From positions 682,001 to 746,000 of the forward strand of contig LJCX01000030.1 of assembly GCA_001298545.1 (NCBI GenBank): a stretch of 64,000 nucleotides of DNA, written 5' to 3'. Shown here in pieces: positions 1 to 9,470 of the stretch. The stretch's first letter is position 1. Each line of letters starts with the position of its first letter. The DNA is from Actinobacteria bacterium OV320 (GTDB taxonomy: Bacteria > Actinomycetota > Actinomycetes > Streptomycetales > Streptomycetaceae). A model generated the notes under the pieces. The model was not told the origin of the DNA. It ran no database searches and saw only the letters and a program-made list of their open reading frames with translations. The position numbers and the translations under genes are program-made.

Positions 1-75
1 GTACTGGCCGAGGGGCAGAGGTACCAGTTGAGAGCACCCTCGCCACAGCAGACGGGCCGCAACATAGCCGAGGGC

Positions 76-96
76 CGCCGGTTATGGAAACCGGCG
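76..96. repeat. Hairpin with CCGGTTA..GAAACCGG core, copy 1
   Basis: Inverted repeat with 8-bp arms (CGCCGGTT / AACCGGCG) around the 5-base loop ATGGA. The core resembles two stronger hairpins at 7921-7953 and 60774-60804, whose loop is ACCGA. Bases 1-384 otherwise hold no reading frame I can support. The hairpin may be the terminator of a gene lying to the left of the window. Confidence 0.5.
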
Positions 97-384
97 TTCG
101 TCGCGATCATTGATACATCCCACTCGCCACCGGAAGGCATTACGCATCACTTCAGAAAGCCTCCGCGCATGCGTCATATCGCGACTACGGAGGGCTACAC
201 CGACACACCTTGAACGGCGAGCCTCTGCTCATGATCACCGGCCCCTGGCGCTGCTCGCCCGGCGCGGAATAGCGCAAGCGTCCCGGTGGCAGTGCTCACG
301 AGGATGCGGAACCTACACCGCGATTCCGCCGCGTAGTTGAGGCGCCCCGTTTCGTCGCCCGCTCCCGATCCCACCGGAAGAACC

Positions 385-1194
385 ATGCCCAACGACCCCG
401 ACCAGGACAGTCCCCGAGAGAAAATCCTCATCTCTCCCCGCTACCTGGCCGCCAGCCTCCCCAACGACCACCAACAGCTCCTGGACATCTTCGCCGAGGA
501 AACCGCGTGGAGCGAACACGCCGACGCCTCGTCGTTGACCGTGACCAGCCCATGCCGACGCATCACGATCCGCCACGACCAAGCAGCCGTGGGCCGAGGC
601 CCTCATATGGTGATCTCAGCCCGCACCGACGAAGAAGCTGCTGAGCGCTGGCGTGCGGATATCGCGGGCAATGTGCCGATCGAGTTCGTCGCGAGGCTTA
701 TCGGCACCCTGGCAGGCGAACTGGCCGCCGATCCGGATCACGTCGTCTACGGCATCGGCGCCGAGCCCGGCCTGCTGGAGCTCTACGTCGACGTCGACTC
801 TTGGACCCACTTCGGCGACTTCGGGCTTTCCGGATTTATCTCGCATGACGGACACGCCGCCGTGGTCGGCCGCCCCGTGGACTCGCCAGCGCCGCCTATC
901 CACGGAGACGCATCCATCACCTGGCACCTGGCCGCCTCCCCGGAAGACCTCGGTCACCTGTGGGACATCTCGTTCACGGACAAGACGCCGCCCTTCCTCA
1001 TGCACGCGGTCGTCGCCGAGACGCTCGATCCCCGGCCCATCCTGCGCTCCACGTCCTTCCCTTTCTCCGGTGCCGTCGCCCCGCTGATGACCATCGAACG
1101 CGTCTCATCGCCATACCGCCGCCCCTCGGCGCAGCCTCCGCACGCCGAACCACCGCGCACCCCCGAGCCCAAGCGCGCCCCGAAGACCCGCTGA
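385..1194 (+). CDS. Tandem DUF317 protein
   Basis: A protein of 269 aa with two DUF317 copies. The first runs about residues 15-115 and opens with ISPRYLA. The second runs about 145-235 and contains ITWHLAASPEDLGHLWD followed by the helix that ends each DUF317 copy. DUF317 proteins recur in Streptomyces plasmids and integrative elements; their function is not established. I chose ATG 385, preceded by GGAAG, over an in-frame start at 337 whose extra 16 residues look non-coding. The C-terminus is a Pro-rich stretch ending APKTR, the first example of the basic tail shared by most proteins of this block. It is the first gene of a long + strand run. Confidence 0.8.
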   Translation: MPNDPDQDSPREKILISPRYLAASLPNDHQQLLDIFAEETAWSEHADASSLTVTSPCRRITIRHDQAAVGRGPHMVISARTDEEAAERWRADIAGNVPIEFVARLIGTLAGELAADPDHVVYGIGAEPGLLELYVDVDSWTHFGDFGLSGFISHDGHAAVVGRPVDSPAPPIHGDASITWHLAASPEDLGHLWDISFTDKTPPFLMHAVVAETLDPRPILRSTSFPFSGAVAPLMTIERVSSPYRRPSAQPPHAEPPRTPEPKRAPKTR

Positions 1195-1246
1195 GCCCCG
1201 TCCGTCTGAACGAGCTCGCCCGCGGTCTCGACCCACCAGGACCTCG

Positions 1247-2453
<1,207 letters not shown>

Positions 2454-2470
2454 CACGAAAGGATTCGCCT

Positions 2471-2917
2471 CTGACTGACCACTTCCGCTTCGGCGCCCAT
2501 CCCGACCACGGCTTCGTGGCCGCCGCCACCGCGAACATCCCCGCACACCTGGCCGACTGGTTCCTGGTCCGTGAACAGTTCGAGCCGATCCCCGAGACCC
2601 CGGGCCTGTACCGGCTCGCCCACCCCCAGCACGACGGCATCCGCCGTATCCGCCAGGCCGTCCTCGACCTTCGCCGACACGGCTACGAGGTGCAGGCCGA
2701 CTACCCCCTCGACCCCGCCTTCAGCCCCGGCCCACCGCAACCAGCCGTGCGCAACGGGCTGTTGGAGCGACGCAACCCCATCGCGCAGGCAGCGGCTACC
2801 CGCTCCCCGCAAAGGTTCACTGCCCCGGCAGCCACCCTCCCTGAGTTTCTGTCGCAGCCCGCCGCCGTGGCCGTGGGCGGCCGAGCACAGACAGCCAGAA
2901 AGGAGCGGAGCCGATGA
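2471..2917 (+). CDS. Small GF/GY-module protein, apparent CTG start
   Basis: A protein of 148 aa. The N-terminal ~85 residues are the recurring module: an Ala-rich helix, a Tyr-containing strand (GLYRLAHPQHD), a second helix (AVLDLRRH) and GYEVQADYPLD. A Pro/Ala-rich linker and basic end KERSR follow. The first ATG/GTG/TTG in frame is GTG 2516, which would cut into TDHFRFGAHPDHGF and has no ribosome-binding site. GAAAGGA at 2457-2463 sits seven bases before CTG 2471, so I take CTG as the start. The small protein at 26519 begins with a similar SDHLIEAHVRF segment. The stop overlaps the next ATG (ATGA). Function unknown. Confidence 0.65.
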   Translation: MTDHFRFGAHPDHGFVAAATANIPAHLADWFLVREQFEPIPETPGLYRLAHPQHDGIRRIRQAVLDLRRHGYEVQADYPLDPAFSPGPPQPAVRNGLLERRNPIAQAAATRSPQRFTAPAATLPEFLSQPAAVAVGGRAQTARKERSR

Positions 2918-3264
2918 GCGACGAAGCGATCCGCATCACCCGCGGCCTGGGCGGCGAAGTCGAAGTCGATGGCCCGGTTGATGCCTTCGCCGCGAGTGTT
3001 CTGGCCCGTGCTGGATTCGACACGTATCCCACGCTGCGCGGCATCTGGATCCGGTTGCCGTTCGACCTGGGCCGCACCTGGGAGAACGAACACGCCACCT
3101 GGGCTGCGGACATGCTCATCGCAGCCCGCTACAGCGTCGACCTCGACCCTGACCTGCACCCCACCCCGGCCGCAGCGTCCGCACCGCCGACGCTGCGCCG
3201 CACGAAGACTGCCATGACCGCGCAGCCCTCACCCGCGGGCACCCCGCGGCGGCCACGGCGCTGA
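2914..3264 (+). CDS. Small GF/GY-module protein
   Basis: A protein of 116 aa sharing ATGA with the preceding gene. It is a single copy of the recurring module: VLARAGFDTYPTLRGIWI, a helix ending ADMLIAA, then RYSVDLDPDL. A short Pro/Ala/Thr-rich linker leads to the basic end PRRPRR. There is no signal peptide, membrane segment or catalytic motif. The tight overlap indicates co-translation with its paralogue at 2471. I do not recognise a function; the fold looks like a small alpha/beta domain that could bind a partner or nucleic acid. Confidence 0.7.
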   Translation: MSDEAIRITRGLGGEVEVDGPVDAFAASVLARAGFDTYPTLRGIWIRLPFDLGRTWENEHATWAADMLIAARYSVDLDPDLHPTPAAASAPPTLRRTKTAMTAQPSPAGTPRRPRR

Positions 3265-3535
3265 CTCGGCGTTCCAAGACGAAGGCCCGCTGCCCTGGCC
3301 TGCGCGGCTTCACCCTGCACCTCAGCACCGGCAACACGATGGTCCTGCTCTCCAGCGGGGAGCGGCACCGGTGGGCGACCACCGCCCTGGAACTGGCGGG
3401 ATTCACCCAGCACCAGGGCGAGGTCCACCCGCTGTCGACAACCACTCCCAAGCACGTGAGGCGCTCACCGAGCTCCACCGGACGGCCCGCGACTGCCAAG
3501 CCAAGGTCATCACCAGGGGGCACTGCCCGTGCTAG
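3261..3535 (+). pseudogene. Frameshifted GF/GY-module paralogue
   Basis: The first part (TLHLSTGNTMVLLSSG, then ALELAGFTQHQGEVHP) matches the first half of the recurring module. The second half continues in another frame as AREALTELHRTARDCQ and KVITRG before a TAG at 3533. No single frame spans both. The join falls at about 3430-3440, not in a homopolymer. The start is unclear: CTG 3261 overlaps the preceding stop, and ATG 3339 lies inside the module. This is best read as a decaying copy. The sequence 3536-3821 contains nothing I can assign. Confidence 0.5.
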
Positions 3536-3821
3536 CACCACGCCCAGGTCGCGCCGAACGCCCGGAACACACCGAACCACCTATGACAATAAGGAGATTC
3601 GCCCCTATATGGCCGTTGTTGGTACACCCGGCTATCAGAACGTGCGGAAAGGCGAGTCAGGTAGCTGCGGGGCGGTGAGGCCCGCCCTGGAGCAGGTCGG
3701 CAGTCATTGCCCATCGTTCGTGGTCCAGCCACGCACCGTTGGTGTGCTGGAAGCTCCGGGCCCGCCTCGCCTTCGCCCAACACCCCACCGCTTTCCCGCC
3801 ACCACCGATAGGAGATCCGCC

Positions 3822-4070
3822 TTGCCCGAAGCACCAGCAGAGCCGTTCATGACGATCCGGCACACCATCACCGGCGAGATCACCACCACCGGCTACAACG
3901 CCGCCGCCCGGCGGATCCTGCTCCAGGTCGGCTTCGAAGAGACGCCAGGCTGCGTCTGCCGAGCGACGGAACCCGGTACGGAGCGGACGCACGGGCCTGC
4001 TCGGCAGCCAGCGAGCTGCTCGGCGCCGGCCATCTCCTGCACCTGGACTGAGCCTGCGGTCGGCCGGTGA
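3822..4070 (+). pseudogene. Frameshifted GF/GY-module paralogue, TTG start
   Basis: TTG 3822 follows AGGAG by seven bases. The product begins MPEAPAEPFMTIRHTITGEI and reads the module up to AARRILLQVGFEETPG. The in-frame continuation is unlike any neighbour. The next frame reads RLPSDGTRYGADARAC and then SELLGAGHLLHLD before TGA 4049, the expected second half. A single-base indel near 3950-3960 therefore separates the halves. The uncorrected frame stops at 4070 and happens to end AVGR. The 130 bases before the next gene show nothing coding. Confidence 0.55.
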
Positions 4071-4200
4071 GCGCCGACGGTACGCCCGGTTGGCCCGGTC
4101 GCCGATGTCGGCACAGTCCGTGATCCGCTCCGAGAGCGGCCAGCCTCTCCAGCGCATCGCCAACCCCGCTCGCACCCGCACCTGTTGAAGGGGCCTCTTT

Positions 4201-5406
4201 TTGACCACACCCGGAACGCCTACCAGTCCAGCGCGCACCAAGGGCGGCGAACTACGGGCCAAGGTGGCCCGACTGCTGGCCGACCGGCCGGCGGACACGC
4301 TCACCATCGGGGACATGGCCAGGCAGCTGGGCCACTCCCACGGCGCCGTCCGCAACGCCGCCCTCACCCTGGTGCGACGCGGCGAGGCCGACCAAGGCGG
4401 AACCGGACAACCGGAGTTCCGCGCGAACGCGAAAACCGCCGCAGCCGCGCAGACCGCTGTGATCAGCCCACCGGGCACCCACTCTCCCCGCGCCCAGGCG
4501 GCCACGGCCCGCACGACCATTCCCGCAGCAGCCACGCCCAGGCAGACCGGCCCGATCCGCCGCGCGGGGGGCCAGGTCTACCACCCCCGGGAGCTGGCCG
4601 ATCTGCCCGACGTCGAGGCGTTGAATCGCTTGCGCGACGCCGACGTGCCGGTGCTGCTCTACGGCCCTCCGGGCACCGGCAAGACGAGTCTGGTAGAGGC
4701 GGCGTTCCCGGACCTGCTCACCGTCGCCGGTGACGGCGACACCACGGTCGGCGACTTGATCGGCGAGTACACACAGGACGACGCGGGAGGCTACGTCTTC
4801 CAGTACGGTCCGCTGGTCACCGCGATGACCGAGGGCCGCGCCCTGCTGATCGACGATGCCACCTTGATCTCACCGAAGGTCCTGGCGGCGCTGTATCCCG
4901 CGATGGACGGGCGCAGGCAGATCCAGGTCAAGGCCCACAAGGGCGAGACCATCAAGGCCGAGCCGGGCTTCTACGTGGTGGCGGGCCACAATCCCGGCGT
5001 CCACGGGGCGGTGTTGACGGAGGCGCTCGCGAGCCGGTTCAGCGTGCAGATCCAGATCGGCACGGACTATGACCTCGCCCTGGCGCTGAGGATCGATGCC
5101 CGGGTGGTCCGGGTCGCCCGACACCTCGCCCACCAGGTCGAACTCGGCGAGCTGGGATGGGCCCCCCAACTGCGAGAGCTGCTCAGCTACCAGAAGACCG
5201 AGGCCGTCCTGGGCACCAAAGCCGCGCTCGCGAACCTCGTCGGCATCGCTCCTGTGGAGGATCGCGACGCCGTCGCCGCCGCCGTCATCAAGGCTGCCGG
5301 CGTCAAGCAGATCGCGCCCCTCACCCTCGGCAAGCAGCTCCCCGCCTCAGCCGCCCGGCAGCCCCCGGGCAGCACCGTCTCCGCACACCGGGGCCGCTCG
5401 CGATGA
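4201..5406 (+). CDS. MoxR/CbbQ-type AAA+ ATPase with N-terminal wHTH
   Basis: A protein of 401 aa. Residues ~15-65 resemble a small winged helix (TIGDMARQLGHSHGAVRNAA). A Pro/Ala/Thr linker follows, then an AAA+ core. Walker A is GPPGTGKT (155-162), Walker B ALLIDDA (D218-D219), sensor-1 region VVAGHNPG, and an arginine in SRFSVQ. MoxR-family ATPases act as remodelling chaperones with a vWA-domain partner; the next gene is a vWA protein joined by ATGA overlap, as in CbbQ-CbbO and RavA-ViaA pairs. TTG 4201 follows GAAGGGG. The C-terminus is a basic tail (HRGRSR). The winged helix suggests DNA targeting, but that is inference. Confidence 0.85.
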   Translation: MTTPGTPTSPARTKGGELRAKVARLLADRPADTLTIGDMARQLGHSHGAVRNAALTLVRRGEADQGGTGQPEFRANAKTAAAAQTAVISPPGTHSPRAQAATARTTIPAAATPRQTGPIRRAGGQVYHPRELADLPDVEALNRLRDADVPVLLYGPPGTGKTSLVEAAFPDLLTVAGDGDTTVGDLIGEYTQDDAGGYVFQYGPLVTAMTEGRALLIDDATLISPKVLAALYPAMDGRRQIQVKAHKGETIKAEPGFYVVAGHNPGVHGAVLTEALASRFSVQIQIGTDYDLALALRIDARVVRVARHLAHQVELGELGWAPQLRELLSYQKTEAVLGTKAALANLVGIAPVEDRDAVAAAVIKAAGVKQIAPLTLGKQLPASAARQPPGSTVSAHRGRSR

Positions 5407-7202
5407 GCGCCCACCACCACGTCCAGTCCCCCGCCACCACGCCGGACGACGACGCCGACCTCGCGCGATGGGACGACGACGGCGCCCCGCCCGCGCAACC
5501 CCGTTCCTCCCCGGCCGCGTGGCTGCGCGTGGGAGCCGAACTCGGCGACCGGCTAGTCGACCTCTCCGGCCGCCAGGACCTCCTCGTCACCTGCCGCCCC
5601 GGCACGCGCAGCGGCGCACCGGCCGCGTTCTTCCCCACTCTGGGCGAGGTCGAGTTCGACGCCGGCCTGTTCGCCCCGCTCCAGCCCCACGAGATCAATC
5701 CGCGGATCGTGGGCGACGAGGACCGGTATCCCGCCGCCTGGGGAGTGTTCGTCCACGAGGCCGCGCACGCGGCCCACTCCGTCTGGACACAGCCTGCCGG
5801 AGCGAACCCCCGTGTCGTCGAGGCCGCGCTCCTGCTGGAGGAGAGCCGCGTCGAAGGCGCACACCTCATCACGCGGCCCACGGACCGCACGTACCTGCGC
5901 ACCAGTGCCCGAACCCTGGTCATGCCCGACATCGCCCACCCCACCCTCCAGGGCATCGAGCACGCCGCCGCCGTGGCGGCCCTGGTCCTCGGCCGCCGTG
6001 ACGTCGGCATCCTGGACGCCGGCGAGACCCGGGCCGTCGCCGATCTGTGCGAAAAGGTGCTGGGCGCAAACCTGCTGGCCACACTCACCCGCATCTGGAC
6101 CGCAGCCCACCAGTGCGCCGACCACGACGCCACGACCATGCTCGCGCACGCTCAAAAATGGTGCGACGCTCTGGACACCGGGGCCCCCGCCCTGCCCGTG
6201 CCGGAGAACCTCACCGATCTGCTGTCCGGCGCCGTGGGGGTCGTCATGGACAGCACGGCAGCCACCGACGCCGCCGACCTCGCGGCACAGTCCGCAGCGA
6301 CCAACGCCATGGCCGCGCAGTCCAAGGCGCAGACTCAGGACCGCGCCCAGCGGGCCAGCCAGCGACGCAAAGCCGCCGCCACCGCCAAGTCGGTCTTCAA
6401 CGCCCGTGGCACCACCGTCACCCCCGACGGCACACCGGCGCCCTACGGCAACCCGGTCACCGGCACCCGCAGGCCGACCGCCGCCGAGCAGAGTGCCGCC
6501 GCGCGCCTGAGCCGCGCCCTGCGTGCCGCCGCCTACCGCGAGCGGACCGAGGAGCGGACCACCAGCCCCACCCCGCCCGGCCGCCTCAACATGCGCGCGG
6601 CCCTCGCCCGCGACGCTCAGCGCGCGGCCGGGTCGGTCCCCACCGCGGAACCGTTCACCCACACCCGTCGCCGGAACTCCCCCACCCCACCGCTGCGTGT
6701 GGGTATCGCCGTCGACGTCTCCGGCTCCATGCGTGCCGCCTGCGCGCCCGTCGCGTCCGCTGCCTGGATCGTGGCACGCGCAGCAGCCCTGACCGACCCC
6801 GACTCGCTGACCGCCACCATCGCCTATGACAGGCACCTGACCGCATTGACCCGACCCACCCACCGAGCGCCAGAGCGCGTGACGACGTTCGATGCCACCG
6901 GCGGCCACCACAACCTCGGCGACGCCATCGACGCACTCGACCACGGCCTCGAACTCAGCCGCCCCGGCGCCGGCCGCCTCCTCGTGATCGTCACCGACGC
7001 CCGGTACGGCAGCGACGAAACGGCTCAAGCCGTCACCCGCGTCAAGCAGCTCACGACCGCCGGCTGCGCCGTACTCCAGCTCACCCTCACCGCGGAGTCC
7101 CGCCACTTGCCGGGGACCACCTTGCTGCACCTGCCCCAGCCCTCCAGCGCTCCCGTCGCCATCGCCACGGCGGCCACAGACGCCATCCGCAGGACACGCT
7201 GA
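5403..7202 (+). CDS. Metallopeptidase-like HExxH protein with C-terminal vWA domain
   Basis: A protein of 599 aa whose ATG overlaps the ATPase stop. The N-terminal half carries HEAAHAAH (118-125), an HExxH zinc-protease signature, with a downstream Glu/Asp-rich helix (LLLEESRVEGAH) that could give the third ligand. The C-terminal ~180 residues form a von Willebrand A domain with the MIDAS motif DVSGS (438-442), a Thr/Gly loop and IVTDARYG. Together with the AAA+ partner it resembles a MoxR-vWA remodelling machine whose adaptor is also a putative peptidase. The end AIRRTR is the shared basic tail. Substrate unknown; similar pairs occur in actinobacterial mobile elements. Confidence 0.8.
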   Translation: MSAHHHVQSPATTPDDDADLARWDDDGAPPAQPRSSPAAWLRVGAELGDRLVDLSGRQDLLVTCRPGTRSGAPAAFFPTLGEVEFDAGLFAPLQPHEINPRIVGDEDRYPAAWGVFVHEAAHAAHSVWTQPAGANPRVVEAALLLEESRVEGAHLITRPTDRTYLRTSARTLVMPDIAHPTLQGIEHAAAVAALVLGRRDVGILDAGETRAVADLCEKVLGANLLATLTRIWTAAHQCADHDATTMLAHAQKWCDALDTGAPALPVPENLTDLLSGAVGVVMDSTAATDAADLAAQSAATNAMAAQSKAQTQDRAQRASQRRKAAATAKSVFNARGTTVTPDGTPAPYGNPVTGTRRPTAAEQSAAARLSRALRAAAYRERTEERTTSPTPPGRLNMRAALARDAQRAAGSVPTAEPFTHTRRRNSPTPPLRVGIAVDVSGSMRAACAPVASAAWIVARAAALTDPDSLTATIAYDRHLTALTRPTHRAPERVTTFDATGGHHNLGDAIDALDHGLELSRPGAGRLLVIVTDARYGSDETAQAVTRVKQLTTAGCAVLQLTLTAESRHLPGTTLLHLPQPSSAPVAIATAATDAIRRTR

Positions 7203-7347
7203 GACGACGCAGAAGGCGGAAGCGTCCCCGAGACCACCGCCAAGCGCTCCAGACCACCTCCGTCCGCCGCATGAATCGTGCATCTGATGCATGACCCTCC
7301 GCAACGACGCAGGCCACCACCCCAACCGCCAACGAAAGGCACTCGAT

Positions 7348-7902
7348 TTGAAGCCCCAGACCAGCAGCCCGACCTCGAACGTAACGCCCGTCAAACGGAA
7401 TTCCCCGGGGGTCCGAACGACGTGGAACATCGTCCACAGCTGTGGACACGAAATCTCGCATGATCTTTCCAACCGCCCCGCCGACCGGCGGGCCGGATTC
7501 GCCCGCTGGCTGGAGGGACGCGACTGCACCGACTGCTGGAAGGCCGCCCGCGACGAGGACAGCGCCGGCAAGGAGGAGTGGCTGGCAGCCAAGCGCGCCG
7601 AGGAACAGCAGGCCGCCACCGAGTGGGCCGAGAAGTTCGACATGCCGCCGCTCGAAGGACCCGAGAAGGCCCTCGCCTGGGGTGAGCGCTCCCGCCACCA
7701 GCTCGTCACGACCGCGTACAACGCGCTGGTGACCGAAGGCAGCTGGGACGAGGCCGACTGGGCTGTCCTGGAGGACACGATCCGCACCGTCACCCGCGTT
7801 GGGTGGTGGATCGATCAGCGCGACGCCGACGGCACTGACCTGCCCGAACTCCTGGACGCCGCCACCAGCAACGACATCGGAACCGAGAATCCGTTCCGGT
7901 AG
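7348..7902 (+). CDS. Putative Cys/His zinc-binding protein, TTG start
   Basis: A protein of 184 aa. TTG 7348 lies eight bases after GAAAGG. Residues ~35-70 hold HSCGHEISHDLSNRP followed by GRDCTDCWKAA. That C-x-H...C-x-x-C spacing suggests a small zinc ribbon. The rest is acidic and helical, with a Trp-rich segment VGWWIDQRDADG. It differs from its neighbours in lacking the basic tail (it ends TENPFR) and is followed at once by a strong hairpin, so it probably closes a transcription unit that includes the ATPase/vWA pair. I do not recognise a specific function. Confidence 0.65.
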   Translation: MKPQTSSPTSNVTPVKRNSPGVRTTWNIVHSCGHEISHDLSNRPADRRAGFARWLEGRDCTDCWKAARDEDSAGKEEWLAAKRAEEQQAATEWAEKFDMPPLEGPEKALAWGERSRHQLVTTAYNALVTEGSWDEADWAVLEDTIRTVTRVGWWIDQRDADGTDLPELLDAATSNDIGTENPFR

Positions 7903-7920
7903 ACGCGGGGTCTTATACCC

Positions 7921-7953
7921 GACGATCCCCGGTTACCGAAACCGGGGATCGTC
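7921..7953. terminator. Strong hairpin after the ATPase/vWA unit
   Basis: A perfect 14-bp stem (GACGATCCCCGGTT / AACCGGGGATCGTC) around ACCGA, 18 bases after a stop codon. There is no U-tract, as is common for Streptomyces terminators. The core CCGGTTACCGAAACCGG recurs exactly at 60774-60804 and in a variant at 76-96. Confidence 0.7.
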
Positions 7954-8012
7954 CGGATCCTTGTTCCTCCCACCGCCTCCCCTGCGCCTGATCGTGGAAG
8001 GAACCCCCCGCT

Positions 8013-8435
8013 GTGACCGACGCCGTTTCCCGCCATCCGCATGCTCCAGGTGACGTCGTCACCCCCGAACGGGACATCACCCACCAGCACTTCCGGCCCG
8101 GCGACCAGGTCGTCATCCTCAAGGGCGTTGCCAGCAGCGAACTGTGGGGAGACTCCTACAAGGTCGTCACGCCCTCGTGGCACACACCGACCGACGAGGA
8201 CGGATGGCGGCTGTACGACCCGGTCGGCGGCGAGCGCACGTACCTCACCGCTCACCCGCGCTACCTGGTCCATCTCTCCAGCCGCTGCCCGGACTGCCTC
8301 ATCTACCAGCAGGCCCTGCGCACTTACCTGGTTCCGCGCCTGGCTGGCGCCGACCAGGACGTCGACTGCGGCTGGTACTCGGTCAACCACCTCAATCAGG
8401 TAGTCCACGTCGCCGACGCCCGAGGCGGGCGATGA
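8013..8435 (+). CDS. Conserved hypothetical protein with CPDC motif
   Basis: A protein of 140 aa from GTG 8013, with GGAAGGA eleven bases upstream. The middle reads as a compact beta-rich domain (FRPGDQVVILKG, then DSYKVVTP). It is followed by a pair of cysteines (RCPDCLIY) that with nearby residues could bind zinc. It ends GGR, with an ATGA at the stop that opens only a 17-codon frame. It sits between two strong secondary structures and the relaxase-like gene. No family recognised; the length, codon bias and ribosome-binding site support a real gene. Confidence 0.6.
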   Translation: MTDAVSRHPHAPGDVVTPERDITHQHFRPGDQVVILKGVASSELWGDSYKVVTPSWHTPTDEDGWRLYDPVGGERTYLTAHPRYLVHLSSRCPDCLIYQQALRTYLVPRLAGADQDVDCGWYSVNHLNQVVHVADARGGR

Positions 8436-8543
8436 CCCCCGGCCCGGAGCGCAACGCGGATCTGGCCTGTGCGGCTTCACCCTGATCACCGCCGCGTATG
8501 ACCTGACCTAACTCGCCCATCGGCGTCGGAAGCCCACATCACA

Positions 8544-9449
8544 ATGATCATCCGTATCCATCCACGCGACATCAGCCCCAGCGCGCCGCTCGCCGATGCC
8601 CTCGGCCGCCCGGCCAGCGGCCAAGAGGGCCTGACCGAGCACACGGTGGTCGCCCACTGGCCGGGGCTGGACTATTACACGCTCGATGACGAGCAGAAGA
8701 CCTGGACCTCCGCCGAGTGGGCCGAGCACCTAGACGACCCCCGCTGGCAGCACCCCTTCGTGGTCAGTCCGCAGGACGACCGCCGCGCCATCTGGCACGC
8801 GGATGTGCGCCTGCACCCCAGCGATCGCGACCTCACCGGCCCCGAGTGGTCCGAGATCGCCCACCGGATTGCCCGCGTGGCGGGCATCCAGCGGCCGGGG
8901 GACGACCAGGGCTGCCGCTGGATCGCCGTCCAGGCACAGCCCGGCCGCCTCGACCTGCTCGCCAACCTCATCCGGCCGGATGGCACCTGGATCACGCAGC
9001 ACCGCCAGCTTCTTCCGCTCCTGGGAGTCGAGTGCCGGCGCATCGAGGCCGAGCTGGCTCTCCGCTCTCCCCGGCCCGGCCCTGATCCCGAGCAGACCGC
9101 CGGCTTCGCGGAGCGCTCCACCGAACCGGCCAACGGCGCTTCACCAGGCGCTGCCGACGCCACCGCTCAACTCGCCGGACTGCTCCGGCAGCTCGCCGAC
9201 GAGAACACCGGTCCGCTCGCGACCGTGCGTGGCCTCGTCGAGCACGCGGCCCACCGTCTCGATCGCCTCCCGCACGCCTACGGCCCGGCCGCCGGACACC
9301 AACTGGAGCTGATCGCCCGCCGCTTGCACGGCATCCAGCAGGACCTCGACGCCACCGCCGTCGCTCTGCCCGCCACCGCACGGCCGGTGCCCCTCTGGAC
9401 CCGGATGACCGCTGTGCCTCCCACGCCCGGCGTCCGGATGACCCACTGA
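8544..9449 (+). CDS. Relaxase-like protein lacking the HUH histidines
   Basis: A protein of 301 aa. Residues 82-150 follow the layout of actinobacterial MobA/VirD2-type relaxases: IWHADVRLHPSDRDLT, EWSEIAHRIARVAGI, then CRWIAV (124-129) and a hydrophobic strand ending IRPDGTW. In active relaxases the segment after RW-x-AV carries the metal-binding histidine cluster (typically H-x-H). Here it reads RLDLLANL (135-142) with no histidine, so nicking activity is unlikely. The C-terminal third (ATAQLAGLLRQLADE onward) is the helical module shared with other genes in this block. It could be a structural accessory of the relaxosome. ATG 8544 has only a weak ribosome-binding site. Confidence 0.65.
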   Translation: MIIRIHPRDISPSAPLADALGRPASGQEGLTEHTVVAHWPGLDYYTLDDEQKTWTSAEWAEHLDDPRWQHPFVVSPQDDRRAIWHADVRLHPSDRDLTGPEWSEIAHRIARVAGIQRPGDDQGCRWIAVQAQPGRLDLLANLIRPDGTWITQHRQLLPLLGVECRRIEAELALRSPRPGPDPEQTAGFAERSTEPANGASPGAADATAQLAGLLRQLADENTGPLATVRGLVEHAAHRLDRLPHAYGPAAGHQLELIARRLHGIQQDLDATAVALPATARPVPLWTRMTAVPPTPGVRMTH

Positions 9450-9470
9450 CACGACAGAAAGAACAGCTTT

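Noticed and set aside
960..1246. In-frame upstream extension of the gene at 1247 into the DUF317 gene
   Set aside because: It overlaps the DUF317 coding region in another frame and has no ribosome-binding site. The frameshift explanation with ATG 1247 accounts for the N-terminus better.
5553..7793. A 746-codon open frame on the - strand opposite the vWA gene
   Set aside because: It is a shadow of the GC-rich + strand gene. The + strand has HExxH and MIDAS motifs and normal third-position GC; the - strand product is low-complexity Gly/Arg/Val-rich without motifs.
8432..8485. 17-codon frame opened by ATGA after the CPDC protein
   Set aside because: Too short and without family similarity. The overlap may be a leftover of a deleted gene.
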